From Psychrobacter nivimaris (GTDB taxonomy: Bacteria; Pseudomonadota; Gammaproteobacteria; Pseudomonadales; Moraxellaceae), in assembly GCF_009812035.1 (NCBI RefSeq), contig NZ_VZIZ01000031.1, positions 1-64,000 on the forward strand: a DNA stretch of 64,000 nucleotides, written 5' to 3'. Within the stretch, counting starts at the first letter, position 1; the number at the start of each line of letters is the position of its first letter. A program made the position numbers and the translations under genes. The notes beneath the pieces are model-generated. The model worked only from the letters and a program-made list of their open reading frames with translations. It had not been told where the DNA came from and made no database searches. This document shows, piece after piece, positions 1 to 10,708 of the stretch.

Positions 1-118
1 CGTTGAGATGGGCGTAGAGCTTATCCACCCAATCGCTATGGACAAAGGTCTTCGCTTCGCTATTCGTGAAGGCGGCCGTACTGTAGGCGCTGGTGTTGTT
101 GCTAACGTATTGAACTAA
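1..118 (+). CDS. tuf: Elongation factor Tu, C-terminal end (partial)
   Basis: The reading frame is open from base 2 and ends at TAA 116-118. It encodes the last 38 residues of EF-Tu, including the conserved stretch [20 protein letters not shown]-Tu is the GTPase that delivers aminoacyl-tRNA to the ribosome; this part is the end of its third beta-barrel domain. The rest of the gene lies before the window. A strong terminator follows 36 bases after the stop, so this is the last gene of its operon. That would fit the copy at the end of a rpsL-rpsG-fusA-tuf operon, but this cannot be shown here. Confidence 0.97.
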   Translation, partial: VEMGVELIHPIAMDKGLRFAIREGGRTVGAGVVANVLN

Positions 119-154
119 TCCTTAAGTCTCAGCAATGAGCTTATAAATTAGTCA

Positions 155-188
155 TAAAAAAGGCCATCCTATCTAGGGTGGCCTTTTT
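155..188 (+). terminator. Rho-independent terminator after tuf
   Basis: An A-rich left arm with AAGGCCATCCT, a four-base loop ATCT, and the complementary arm AGGGTGGCCTT run into seven or more T residues. One pair is a G-T wobble. It ends tuf transcription and separates it from rimI. Confidence 0.93.
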
Positions 189-316
189 TTATTGAGAAAT
201 ATTGATTGTATAAGTACAGGGCTACATGAATAAGCGTGTGGCAAGCTCTACACGTATCATCTAAGTATAATGTAATAATAAAAACAGCTTAATCATAATC
301 GTGTAAAAGGAACGTC

Positions 317-811
317 ATGTTTGCGATAGAAGTATTACCAACGAATGCAGTAGAACTCGAATACGTCATTCAAACTGTCGCTAATATAGAAGCGACGGTG
401 CAACCAGATGATGCTTGGAATCAGAAAACATTGGCTGAATTGCTTGAACAAGACAGTATTCGTCTGCTGATTGCTTACGATCAAGCCAAAGAAGATAGTA
501 CTTCTTACCGTGAGATAGTTGGCTATTGCTTATATCAAACAACTTTTGAGCAAGCAGAGGTGTTACGTATCGGAACTGATCCAAAGTACCAACGCCAAGG
601 TATCGCTTCGCAGGTATTGAATAAACTGCATGAGCTGTTACAGATTAATCAGGTAGAGAGTCTTTTGTTAGAAGTACGTGCAGACAATACAGCGGCGATA
701 GCGTTATACGAGCAACAAGCATTTAGCATCATTCATAGACGCAAAGGCTATTATAAAGTGCCACATAAACCAGCAGTCGATGCATTAATCATGCAGCATA
801 CTTATATTTAA
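317..811 (+). CDS. rimI: Ribosomal-protein-alanine N-acetyltransferase RimI
   Basis: A 164-residue GNAT-fold acetyltransferase. It carries the acetyl-CoA loop as YQRQGIA (around residues 94-100) and the RimI-like C-terminal pattern LLLEVRADNTAAIALYEQQAF followed by RRKGYY in two adjacent parts. The family transfers acetyl from acetyl-CoA to the N-terminal alanine of ribosomal protein S18. AAGGA lies six bases before the ATG at 317, supporting this start. The gene stands alone between the tuf terminator and a MITE-like repeat. It is slightly longer than E. coli RimI (148 residues). A related GNAT with another substrate cannot be excluded. Confidence 0.82.
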   Translation: MFAIEVLPTNAVELEYVIQTVANIEATVQPDDAWNQKTLAELLEQDSIRLLIAYDQAKEDSTSYREIVGYCLYQTTFEQAEVLRIGTDPKYQRQGIASQVLNKLHELLQINQVESLLLEVRADNTAAIALYEQQAFSIIHRRKGYYKVPHKPAVDALIMQHTYI

Positions 812-827
812 TGAAGTGAGTAAAGCT

Positions 828-1001
828 TAGGGCGTGTCCTCAATTCAAACGAGTGTCCTCTAAATGGGCTAAAAACAGCTAAATTTTGCCAAACATCGTC
901 AAATAGTTGGTCAATATCTCGATATTATCTGCACTATTTTCCTCGTTTGACGGCAATTTATCTCATTTTTATCACCATTTTTAAAATGAGGACACGCCCT
1001 A
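828..1001. repeat. MITE-like repeat, full-length copy A (174 bp)
   Basis: The element begins TAGGGCGTGTCCTCA (828-842) and ends with its exact reverse complement TGAGGACACGCCCTA (987-1001). It has no coding capacity. A second copy of exactly the same length lies at 14099-14272, with the same interior landmarks (AAATGGGCTAAAAA, ATATCTCGATATTATCTG, CATTTTTATCACCATTTT). The outer TA at both ends would fit a TA target duplication. It probably moved by means of a transposase encoded elsewhere. Confidence 0.85.
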
Positions 1002-1070
1002 ATAAAAAATAAACGGCGATGATAAAAGTAGCTATAACAGCTATGATATAAAAGCAGAATTAACTAAGCT

Positions 1071-1505
1071 TTATTGCAAAGGAATTTTCTTTTTACAGAC
1101 TTCCACATCAAGCTGATAATCACTATCGGCTTTCATTCGACCTAAAATATCCAAGCGTTCGCTCAGTAACTCCACCATTATGCTGATATTGGCTTGCTGT
1201 TTTTTAACCTGTTCTAGTTTTTGCTGTGTTAGTACAAGCTGCGAATCAATATCCAAGTGACCATCATAATAATCATTCAAGCTATTTTTGATTTCGGTAA
1301 GGGTGAAGCCAATAGCTTGCGCACTTTTGATCAGCTCTATGCGTTCGATACATTCTGGATGAAATTCGGTATATAGACGGGAGCCTGCCTGACGCTTGCG
1401 AGATTTTAGCAGGCCTAATTGCTCGTAATGGCGAACCGTATCTTTGGTCGTATTGGCCTTTGCTGCTAGCTCTCCAATCAATAGAAACGATGTATCAAGT
1501 GCCAT
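1071..1505 (-). CDS. MerR-family transcriptional regulator
   Basis: A 144-residue protein with an N-terminal winged helix-turn-helix of MerR type: IGELAAKANTTKDTVRHYE (about residues 10-28) followed by GLLKSRKR and the wing. A long dimerisation helix occupies about residues 75-120. The C-terminus has one cysteine (VCKKK) rather than the clear pair of CueR or ZntR metal sensors, so the effector is unknown. AAGAGG lies upstream of the ATG at 1505. It follows aat by 29 bases on the same strand and is probably cotranscribed with trxB-aat. A thiol or oxidative signal would suit that context, but this is inference. Confidence 0.85.
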   Translation of the reverse strand: MALDTSFLLIGELAAKANTTKDTVRHYEQLGLLKSRKRQAGSRLYTEFHPECIERIELIKSAQAIGFTLTEIKNSLNDYYDGHLDIDSQLVLTQQKLEQVKKQQANISIMVELLSERLDILGRMKADSDYQLDVEVCKKKIPLQ

Positions 1506-1534
1506 AATAACCTCTTATTTTTTCGCTATGATAA

Positions 1535-2341
1535 TCATAACTCTAGTTGCCAAGGCGACTCGCTATCCAGTAGCGATACGGATAACGATTTATGAGAATG
1601 CTTTTGCCATGGCACAGACTGGCTGCCAATTAGGTTGTCTAACTGAGTCAGAAAGTCAGCACGCGGTAAGGTAGTGGCACCTAAGCTCATTAAATGATCG
1701 TTCGGTAGCTGACAGTCGACGAGTGCGACATTACTTTGTTCACATAAGCGCATCAGACCCCAAAACGCTAGCTTTGACGCATTAGATGCTCGATGAAACA
1801 TTGATTCACCAAAATAGATGCCGTTTATTTTTAACCCGTATAATCCGCCAATCAGTTGACCTGCTTCGTCCCAAACTTCAATGCTATGAGCAAAGCCTTG
1901 CGCATGCAATTTGGTATAAGCTTCGATCATCTCATCATGAATCCAAGTATGCTCGCCTTCAGGCTGATTGTCATTAAGGCTATCGCTACGTGGTAAGCTA
2001 CAGGAATGTATGACATCGTCAAAAGCTTGATTAAGCGTCACTTGCCAACGTTCGCGATTTGCTTGCTTACGTAGAGACTTACTCGGTTGATAGGCAGATG
2101 GGATGATCACACAACGCGGCTCGGGACACCACCAAGCAATAGGCTCATCTTCGTTAAACCAAGGAAACAGCCCTTGAGCATAGGCTGATATCAGCGTTTC
2201 GGGTGCCAGATCACCGCCCATAGCGACGATGCCAATGCCATCAGGATCGATAGAAATGGGATCGGGAAAGTCATAACGCCCAAGACTTTTTAAAGTCTCA
2301 GGCGTAATGTGTTTTTCGTGCTGTTGAGTAAAGTTGCCCAT
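1535..2341 (-). CDS. aat: Leucyl/phenylalanyl-tRNA-protein transferase
   Basis: A 268-residue L/F-transferase. It moves Leu or Phe from charged tRNA to proteins with N-terminal Arg or Lys, marking them for ClpS/ClpAP degradation (N-end rule). Family hallmarks are visible: YAQGLFPWF (about residues 53-61), WWCPEPRCVI, the segment HSIEVWDEAGQLIGGLYG, and FGESMF (about residues 178-183). The start codon directly abuts the trxB stop with no gap, so translation is likely coupled. Length is somewhat above E. coli Aat (234), mostly at the ends. Confidence 0.95.
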   Translation of the reverse strand: MGNFTQQHEKHITPETLKSLGRYDFPDPISIDPDGIGIVAMGGDLAPETLISAYAQGLFPWFNEDEPIAWWCPEPRCVIIPSAYQPSKSLRKQANRERWQVTLNQAFDDVIHSCSLPRSDSLNDNQPEGEHTWIHDEMIEAYTKLHAQGFAHSIEVWDEAGQLIGGLYGLKINGIYFGESMFHRASNASKLAFWGLMRLCEQSNVALVDCQLPNDHLMSLGATTLPRADFLTQLDNLIGSQSVPWQKHSHKSLSVSLLDSESPWQLEL

Positions 2342-3911
<1,570 letters not shown>

Positions 3912-6900
3912 GTGATATCAGCACCGCTTATTGAGTATTTAAAAAAGGGAATGTTTACCCTCCTTGGGTTAATACTGGCCGTTTATCTGTTCGTCATTTT
4001 GATGACTTACACAGGCAACGATCCTAGCTGGTCGCACATCAGTAGTGATATGACTACGATTAATAACATGGGCGGCGAGGCAGGCGCATGGCTATCCGAT
4101 TTGCTTTATAGCTTTTTTGGGTTTGGTGCTTGGTGGTTTTTGGCGTTTGTGGTTTATGAATCTATCTTGATTTGGTGGGAAAACAAGCCAACATTTTGGC
4201 TCATGCGATTGGTCGCTTATGTGTTTTTACTATTAAGTGCTAGCGCATTATTTGCACAATTGGTCTCTTTAGTTCAACAAGTCACGAACCCTGACGCAAT
4301 CGGCCTCGAAGGTGTCGCTGGTGGCATTATCGGGCTAGAGTTACAGGCGCGTTTGGCACAGCTGCTATCGCAGTGGGGGAGTGTGGTTTTCTTAGCAGTA
4401 TTTGTTGTGATTACCGCTACGTTTGCCTTTAATATCCATTGGATGACGATATATCAAAAGGTTCGTGCGCTATCGTGGCTTGGTTCAGGTGTAAAAAGTC
4501 AGGATGCTGTCGACGCTACTGAACCAAGTAGTACATTACAAGATAATAGCCAGAACTTAGATGAAACGGTAGATAAGAAAGTAGAGCATGAGCAGCTGCC
4601 ATTGGAGTTACAGTCTGCTGAAAATACTAGCGTTACTCAAGACGTCAGCAGTAGCGGACGTTTCGGTAGTGTCTTGTCAGACTTTTTGGCAACCTCAGGA
4701 TTGGCAGATAGTGTCAAAGCCTCTGTCATCGCAGCAAAAGCAGCGGCGACACCTAATAGCTCAAAAGGTGAGCAGGTAGATATCGATACAGGCTCGTTTA
4801 GTAACTCTACTGACGATACGGTTAATAGTACAGTCCAGCCAGTGTCACTAAACTTGACTGCACCTATTGCTCGCAAAGTTGAGCCAAGCTTTGCGTGGAA
4901 TGATGCCAATACGGTCGATGACTTACTTGCAAGTGAGCAAATGGCTTACAGCGCCAATAGTATGGGCAGTTCCGCTATGCCTGTACCCAACTATTCCCAA
5001 ACGGGTACTAGTACCACGGCAACGTTAGAGAAAGTAGTACCTGCTACTGTGACCACTACAACGATGGAAGCGGTTGCTCAACCAGTTGTATATGATAAAG
5101 AACCACTAGCTCAGTCATCAGTTGATGAGTCAGTGCACAGCGATTTGACCAGTCAACCAGTCGTTGAACCTGCTGATCCTAAAATCTCTATGATAAATGA
5201 GACTGCGGAAGTAGATAAGTTGGCAGAAGCATGGTTGGCAGAGCATACTGATATATCAGAACCTGAGGAATCTGTTGTAGAAAAGTATGAAGACTCTAAG
5301 CCTGTTCAGGAAACTGTAGCAGCTGAGCCAATATTACCAGAGAAGACGCCAGAACCTATCGTAGAAGAGCCTATTAGTTTTGCACAGGATTCAGCTAATC
5401 AACTGTCTGATACGCCTGTAGAGTTGCCACAGACTAATAATGCGTCAATAGTCTCTGAGCCTGAAGTCGTTCCGGTAACAGTAAAGACTGAGCCTGCATT
5501 GTCAGATATGTCAGACGTTTCAGACATGACACCAACCAATACGCCTCCTGCCAATCCAAAAGCAGCGCCAACGGTGGAAGTAACTAGCCCAGTCTCAAAT
5601 GTGCAGCCTGAGCCTAAAACGCCCGCGCAACCATCTGTTAGTTTTGCTGTCCCAGAGGGCGATAGCAGCAACCATATCACCGATATGATGCCAGAGGACG
5701 ACAGTGATGATGACACCAATGTACCGGTCATGCCGCATATTAGTGATGACGCAGCCTTCAGTCAAAAGTCGCGCTCGATGCAAACGGCAGCTTATCGCAG
5801 CAGTCTAACGCCTATTCCAGAAGTGTCTATATTGGATAAGCCAGATCCTGACCGCAAGCCTAGCTATACTGTGGCTGAGCTTGAAAAGTTGTCTGAGTTG
5901 TTAGAAATTAAGCTACAAGAATTTAATGTAAAAGCCTCTGTGGTTAATGCTATTCCAGGGCCTGTCGTCACCCGTTTTGAAGTAGAGCTGGCTGCTGGGG
6001 TGAAGGCTAGTAAAGTCACAGGTATCTCGCGTGATTTAGCGCGCTCACTATCGATGGCTTCTTTGCGTGTGGTAGAAGTGATTCCGGGTAAACCGTATAT
6101 CGGTATCGAAGTGCCTAACAAGAAACGTGAAATGGTACGCTTGATTGAACTGCTCAATACAGAAACGTTCAAAGACCCGAAAGCGCAGATTAGCATGGCA
6201 ATGGGTAAAGACATTGGTGGTAACCCAATCATTACCGACCTTGCGCGTGCGCCGCATATGCTAGTCGCTGGTACCACAGGTTCTGGTAAATCAGTATTGG
6301 TCAACTCAATGCTACTATCGATGCTACTCAAATATACACCCAATGAGCTGCGTCTTATCTTGATTGATCCAAAGCAGCTTGAGCTTGCTAACTATAACGA
6401 TATTCCGCATTTGCTAACGCCAGTAGTCACCGATATGACGGAAGCCGCTAGTAGCTTGTCATGGTGTGTGGCTGAGATGGAGCGACGCTATCAATTGATG
6501 AGTTTGCTAAAGGTTCGTAAGCTCAATGAGTTTAATAAGAAAGTCATTGCGGCGGAAAAATCAGGCAATCCAATGCTCGATCCTCTATGGCGTCCGAATG
6601 ACAGCGTAAGTATTAGCCAAGCACCTAAGCTAAAAACACTACCCATGATTGTCATTGTCGCGGATGAGTTTGCCGATATGATTATGCAGGTCGGTAAACA
6701 AGCCGAAGAGCTCATCACACGTTTGGCGCAAAAATCGCGTGCTGCAGGTATTCATTTAATGCTAGCGACTCAGCGTCCGTCAGTCGATGTCATTACGGGT
6801 CTGATCAAAGCAAACATCCCAGTGCGTGCGGCACTAAGAGTCAACTCAAAAGTCGATTCACGTACGATTCTAGATAGTGGCGGTGCTGAGGACATGCTGG

Positions 6901-7283
6901 GTAACGGCGATATGTTGTTCTTAGGGCCAGGGCAGATTGAGCCAGATCGTGTGCATGGTGCTTATGTCAGTGACGAAGAAGTTAACCGTGTCTGTGATGC
7001 GTGGCGTGAGCGCGGTGCCCCTGATTATATTGATAATATGGCAGGCAACTTTGAATTGTCTAGCCCAGGCGGTAGTAGTACAGCCAACGCCTCTGGTGAA
7101 GATGATGATTTATATAATGATGCCGTGGCCTTTATCATGGAAACACGTAAAGTGTCTGCCTCAAGCATTCAGCGTAAATTCAGCATCGGCTATAACCGTG
7201 CCGCTCGTATTGTTGACTCTATGGAAGAAGCTGGATTGGTCAGCTCGATGGGCAAAAGTGGTAAACGTGAACTATTGATGTAG
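3912..7283 (+). CDS. ftsK: DNA translocase FtsK
   Basis: A 1123-residue septal DNA pump that clears and aligns chromosome ends and activates XerCD recombination at dif during division. Four membrane segments lie in about residues 15-180. A long Ser/Thr/Glu/Pro-rich linker of low complexity runs from about 195 to 630, and the motor domain follows. Walker A is GTTGSGKS (about 787-794), Walker B lies in LRLILIDPKQLE (about 815-826), and VIVADEFADMI lies near 914. The C-terminal gamma winged-helix domain (about 1060-1123) contains SASSIQRKFSIGYNRAARI and would read KOPS sites. The start is GTG, with only a weak ribosome site. A terminator follows, so it appears monocistronic. Confidence 0.97.
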   Translation: MISAPLIEYLKKGMFTLLGLILAVYLFVILMTYTGNDPSWSHISSDMTTINNMGGEAGAWLSDLLYSFFGFGAWWFLAFVVYESILIWWENKPTFWLMRLVAYVFLLLSASALFAQLVSLVQQVTNPDAIGLEGVAGGIIGLELQARLAQLLSQWGSVVFLAVFVVITATFAFNIHWMTIYQKVRALSWLGSGVKSQDAVDATEPSSTLQDNSQNLDETVDKKVEHEQLPLELQSAENTSVTQDVSSSGRFGSVLSDFLATSGLADSVKASVIAAKAAATPNSSKGEQVDIDTGSFSNSTDDTVNSTVQPVSLNLTAPIARKVEPSFAWNDANTVDDLLASEQMAYSANSMGSSAMPVPNYSQTGTSTTATLEKVVPATVTTTTMEAVAQPVVYDKEPLAQSSVDESVHSDLTSQPVVEPADPKISMINETAEVDKLAEAWLAEHTDISEPEESVVEKYEDSKPVQETVAAEPILPEKTPEPIVEEPISFAQDSANQLSDTPVELPQTNNASIVSEPEVVPVTVKTEPALSDMSDVSDMTPTNTPPANPKAAPTVEVTSPVSNVQPEPKTPAQPSVSFAVPEGDSSNHITDMMPEDDSDDDTNVPVMPHISDDAAFSQKSRSMQTAAYRSSLTPIPEVSILDKPDPDRKPSYTVAELEKLSELLEIKLQEFNVKASVVNAIPGPVVTRFEVELAAGVKASKVTGISRDLARSLSMASLRVVEVIPGKPYIGIEVPNKKREMVRLIELLNTETFKDPKAQISMAMGKDIGGNPIITDLARAPHMLVAGTTGSGKSVLVNSMLLSMLLKYTPNELRLILIDPKQLELANYNDIPHLLTPVVTDMTEAASSLSWCVAEMERRYQLMSLLKVRKLNEFNKKVIAAEKSGNPMLDPLWRPNDSVSISQAPKLKTLPMIVIVADEFADMIMQVGKQAEELITRLAQKSRAAGIHLMLATQRPSVDVITGLIKANIPVRAALRVNSKVDSRTILDSGGAEDMLGNGDMLFLGPGQIEPDRVHGAYVSDEEVNRVCDAWRERGAPDYIDNMAGNFELSSPGGSSTANASGEDDDLYNDAVAFIMETRKVSASSIQRKFSIGYNRAARIVDSMEEAGLVSSMGKSGKRELLM

Positions 7284-7305
7284 GATCAATTCTTAAATTG
7301 ATGAC

Positions 7306-7337
7306 GAAAAAGCGAGTCATGAGAATGGCTCGTTTTC
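7306..7337 (+). terminator. Rho-independent terminator after ftsK
   Basis: The arms AAAGCGAGTCA and TGGCTCGTTTT pair around a short GAGAA loop and end in TTTTCTT. It starts 22 bases after the ftsK stop codon. Confidence 0.82.
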
Positions 7338-7622
7338 TTATGGAAGAAACTTAATAATGCTTTCATAAATTGAGGGTTTAGAAGTAAGTATTTATTATTA
7401 AATACGTTCTAGGGCGCGAAGAGTAGATTCTCATATTAGCTCCTTAACTAGCGAAATCCACAACTAGCGAAATTGACCAGATGACTAACGAGTCCGTTTA
7501 TCAAATATCAGGCACGGTTTTTTATACTAAACTGAGAGGAGTTGATGAAAAATAGTCGTCAGTTTTAGAAAGTATGAGTGCTATGTAGTCTTAATAAAAT
7601 TACTCTCCAAGGAAGGTTAGTT
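7338..7622 (+). promoter_or_regulatory. Upstream region of the amidase gene with a possible 7-codon ORF
   Basis: This gap precedes the amidase. GAGAGGAG is followed at 7545 by ATG and a seven-codon frame (MKNSRQF) ending at 7568, well placed for translation. It could be a leader peptide or chance. The amidase's own ribosome site AAGGAAGG is at 7610-7617. No other gene is visible. Confidence 0.3.
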
Positions 7623-9116
7623 ATGTTTAAAGAATATACTCAGTATGATGGGCTCGCCTTAGCGGCATTGGTCAATTCAGGTGAGGTTAGCGCAAAGGAA
7701 TTGCTAGACGCTGCTGTCCATCAAGCCAATCAAATCAACCCTAAGCTAAATGCTATCGTGCATCGTTTTGATGAGCGTGCTTACAATGCTGCGCAGGCGG
7801 GTTTGCCTTCAGGTGTATTTACTAGCGTGCCGTATTTGCTAAAAGATTTATCATTTAGCTTCGCCGACGAGCCGATTACGATGGGCAGTCGCAGCGTCAA
7901 TATCATTTCAGAAAAAGACAGTGAAATCGTCAAACGGATGAAAGCGACAGGTGTCAATACCTTTGGTAAGACTAATACTCCTGAGTTTGGTTTGATTATC
8001 ACCACTGAGCCAAAAGCGCATGGCGCTACTCACAATCCTTTTAAAAAAGGCTACAGTTCTGGCGGCTCGTCCGGTGGTAGTGCAGCAGCAGTTGCGAGCG
8101 GTATTGTCCCGATGGCAGGCGGTGGTGACGGTGGCGGCTCGATACGTTTTCCATCTGCTTGGTGCGGTACGTTTGGGTTAAAGCCAAGCCGTGGACGTAA
8201 TCCAATGGGCCCTAATCTTGGTGAATGCTGGGAGGGCGCAGTCGCTGACCATGTGATTACGCGTTCAGTGCGCGATAGTGCGGCGATGCTAGATGCCACT
8301 AGTGGAGCAGAGATTGGTGCCCCTTACGTTATAGCTCCGCCAGACGGTACTTTTTTGCAAGCGGCAATGCGTGCACCGCGAAAGCTAAAAATCGCTTTGC
8401 ATCAGCAGCCTTTGATAGCTAATACGACAGTGGACAAGGAGGTACTGGCGATACTTGAGCAAACGGCTAAGCAATTAGAGTATATGGGGCATGAAGTAGT
8501 ACCAGCTGAGCCAAACATCAATATCGAGCAGTTTTGGCATGACTTTATCGTTGTGGTCTGCGCGCATACGGCTTTTACGATTGATAATATCGAGCGTGAG
8601 TTTGGGGCTAACCATATCAAAAACCTAGAGCCACAAACCTACAATATGGCGCTGCTTGGGCGTTCGCTATCAGCGGTTGATTTGGCACATGCCAAACATG
8701 GCTGGCATCATAGCCAGTATCAGACGGGTCTATTGCTAGAAGACTACGACATGATTTTATGCCCGACTGTGCCCACGCCTGCGGTAAAGCATGGTGTACT
8801 ACCGCCGAGTCGTATGGATGAGATGATGATGCGTAGCGCCGAGGTGCTTAACAAGGGTTTTAATATGGGTAGATATGCCTTTAGCTCAGGCATGATAGAA
8901 AAGCTAAGCGCACCTGTATTAGGTAAAATGGGCTTTACGCTATTGGGTAATGTTACGGGGTTACCCGCGATGTCAGTACCCGTAGGTATGAGCAAAAAAG
9001 GCCTACCGATTGGCATGCAATTAATCGGGCGTATGAATGATGAAGCGACATTATTCAGTGTGGCGGGCGAGATGGAGCGCGCAGGTTTATTTACCAAACA
9101 CGCTTTTGAGAAGTAG
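7623..9116 (+). CDS. Amidase (amidase-signature family)
   Basis: A 497-residue enzyme of the amidase-signature family, which hydrolyses amide bonds with a Ser-cisSer-Lys triad. The catalytic lysine lies in PYLLKDL (about residue 73). The Gly/Ser-rich signature begins [18 protein letters not shown], followed by the nucleophile region [13 protein letters not shown] (about residues 160-185). The frame stays open upstream to 7578, but AAGGAAGG seven bases before the ATG at 7623 makes that the likely start. The family includes 6-aminohexanoate-cyclic-dimer hydrolase and many catabolic amidases. GatA is unlikely because gatB and gatC are not nearby. The substrate is unknown. Confidence 0.88.
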   Translation: MFKEYTQYDGLALAALVNSGEVSAKELLDAAVHQANQINPKLNAIVHRFDERAYNAAQAGLPSGVFTSVPYLLKDLSFSFADEPITMGSRSVNIISEKDSEIVKRMKATGVNTFGKTNTPEFGLIITTEPKAHGATHNPFKKGYSSGGSSGGSAAAVASGIVPMAGGGDGGGSIRFPSAWCGTFGLKPSRGRNPMGPNLGECWEGAVADHVITRSVRDSAAMLDATSGAEIGAPYVIAPPDGTFLQAAMRAPRKLKIALHQQPLIANTTVDKEVLAILEQTAKQLEYMGHEVVPAEPNINIEQFWHDFIVVVCAHTAFTIDNIEREFGANHIKNLEPQTYNMALLGRSLSAVDLAHAKHGWHHSQYQTGLLLEDYDMILCPTVPTPAVKHGVLPPSRMDEMMMRSAEVLNKGFNMGRYAFSSGMIEKLSAPVLGKMGFTLLGNVTGLPAMSVPVGMSKKGLPIGMQLIGRMNDEATLFSVAGEMERAGLFTKHAFEK

Positions 9117-9147
9117 GATTGAATTCTATAGTTTGGATTGATAACAC

Positions 9148-10038
9148 TCAATCAAAGCGATAAATATCCATACCCAAACTATGATGGGCCATACTTTGAT
9201 GAACGACAGAGACGCGCTGACCAGTACCTAATGCAAAAAATAACGGTAGCAAGTGCTCATCACTTGGATGAATGTCTTTGTAGTCTGGGTATTGCTGCCA
9301 ATCGAGCGCCGTGGGAATGTCTATTTTAAGCTGCTGTAACAACCATTGTTTAAACGTTTTGGCTGTTTGATCGATGCTGTCAGCTTCCCAGCGCAATGCT
9401 TGCAAATTATGCGTAATATTACCTGAGCCAATGACGAGGATTTGCTCATCACGTAGGTGTGCCAACTGCGCGCCTAACTGATAGCAGGCGATACTGTCAT
9501 AATGCTGCGGCAGTGATATCTGTACGATAGGCACATCGCCTTCTGGGTACAGGTGTCTGAGCGGCGCCCACACACCATGATCACAGGCACGTACTGGATT
9601 GACACTACAAGTGATACCACGTGCGGTCAGCTGCTGCGCAAGTGTCTCAGCCAGTGCTGGCTGGCCTATAGCAGGATACTGAATGTCGTAAAGTTCAGGC
9701 GAAAACCCTGAAAAGTCATGCCACGTCTTTGGCTGTGGATTACTACTAATCTCAAGCTTTGCTGACTGCCAATGCGCTGACATAATGACGATGGCACGTG
9801 GCTTAGGTAGGTTTTGACCGATACGTGCCAGTGCACTGGTCGTCGCAGACTGCTCAATTGCAAGAGTAGGCGCGCCATGCGAGATGAAGAGCGCTGGCAG
9901 CTTAGATGTATTCGTCGCTACATCAGACGTATTTTCCCATGCGGCAGCCGCTGTGATAGGCGTCTGCACATTATGATGGTCATTACGTTGATGAGTGGGC
10001 TTAAAGGCGTTAGGTGTCGCACGTTTTGGATATTTCAT
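9148..10038 (-). CDS. ygiD: Extradiol ring-cleavage dioxygenase, YgiD/LigB type
   Basis: A protein of up to 296 residues from the class III extradiol dioxygenase family, which includes YgiD (4,5-DOPA dioxygenase). Metal-ligand histidines are visible in FISHGAPTLAIE, MSAHWQSA, DHGVWAPLRHLYP and the C-terminal HHSLGMDIYRF. Homology begins only at about residue 48 (LPALFISHG). The first 45 residues are polar and extra relative to E. coli YgiD (262 residues), so a later start is possible although I see no obvious one. It converges with the amidase, with 31 bases between the stop codons. The physiological substrate is uncertain. Confidence 0.85.
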   Translation of the reverse strand: MKYPKRATPNAFKPTHQRNDHHNVQTPITAAAAWENTSDVATNTSKLPALFISHGAPTLAIEQSATTSALARIGQNLPKPRAIVIMSAHWQSAKLEISSNPQPKTWHDFSGFSPELYDIQYPAIGQPALAETLAQQLTARGITCSVNPVRACDHGVWAPLRHLYPEGDVPIVQISLPQHYDSIACYQLGAQLAHLRDEQILVIGSGNITHNLQALRWEADSIDQTAKTFKQWLLQQLKIDIPTALDWQQYPDYKDIHPSDEHLLPLFFALGTGQRVSVVHQSMAHHSLGMDIYRFD

Positions 10039-10123
10039 GTTGCATTTATTAGGGCGTGCGCCAGTTTTTCAATCTATTTTAGGGTTGATGTTCCAAATCA
10101 AAAAAAACAGCTCAGTATTTTAT

Positions 10124-10612
10124 TTAATTACCACGGTGATAAGGGTGGTTATTATTGATACTCATCGCGCGATACAATTGCTCCATAAGTACGACGCGTA
10201 CTAGCGGATGTGGCAATGTCAGTGCCGATAGTGATAACTTTGCATCGGCCTTTGCTAATACTTCTGGTGAGACGCCATCTGCACCGCCAATGACCAAGGC
10301 AATATCATCGCCTTGTTGCATGCCATCTGCGAGCTTATCAGCCAGTCCTTCGGTCGAAATCATCTTACCTTTGACATCTAGCACCCATAATTGCTCGCGG
10401 CTTGATGCATTATGAGCGGCTAATATAGCCTGACCTTCTTGCTCACGGTACTGTGCCAAATTAGCATCTGAAGGATTTTTTGCCCGCTTGGCTGCCGCAA
10501 TCTCGACAATTTCTGTGCTTAGCATCGGTTGAATGCGTTTGTAATACTCGTCAAAACCCGTCTGTACCCAGCTAGGCATTTTATTGCCAACGGTCAAAAT
10601 TCTTACTTTCAT
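10124..10612 (-). CDS. rlmH: 23S rRNA pseudouridine1915 N3-methyltransferase RlmH
   Basis: A 162-residue SPOUT-class methyltransferase that uses SAM to modify pseudouridine 1915 in helix 69 of 23S rRNA. The start MKVRILTVGNKMPSW matches the family start. An upstream in-frame start at 10642 exists but would add ten unrelated residues. The knotted SAM site is visible as LVIGGADGVSPEV (about residues 110-122) and the C-terminus as LSLSALTLPHPLVRVVLMEQ followed by YRAMSINNNHPYHR. Length is close to E. coli RlmH (155). Confidence 0.96.
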   Translation of the reverse strand: MKVRILTVGNKMPSWVQTGFDEYYKRIQPMLSTEIVEIAAAKRAKNPSDANLAQYREQEGQAILAAHNASSREQLWVLDVKGKMISTEGLADKLADGMQQGDDIALVIGGADGVSPEVLAKADAKLSLSALTLPHPLVRVVLMEQLYRAMSINNNHPYHRGN

Positions 10613-10648
10613 AATGCTTACCATCTCGATAACTAAATTCAAGCTTAC

Positions 10649-10708
10649 TAGGGTGTGTTCTTAATAGTTGTATCGTTCGTTCTTTATTGTCTGCAATTTA
10701 CATCAGAG
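10649..10708. repeat. Decayed, internally deleted copy of the MITE-like repeat
   Basis: TAGGGTGTGTTCTTAAT (from 10649) resembles the left end of the 174-bp repeat. Shortly after, GTCTGCAATTTACATCA resembles its right-interior part (compare GACTGCCATTTACTTCA in copy B). The outermost right end is missing. The segment runs into the 3' end of the DUF421 gene, whose stop codon (10698-10700) falls inside the similar stretch. Confidence 0.5.

Noticed and set aside
10050..10066. Another left end of the MITE-like repeat near the ygiD start
   Set aside because: Only TAGGGCGTG matches, and the following bases do not align.
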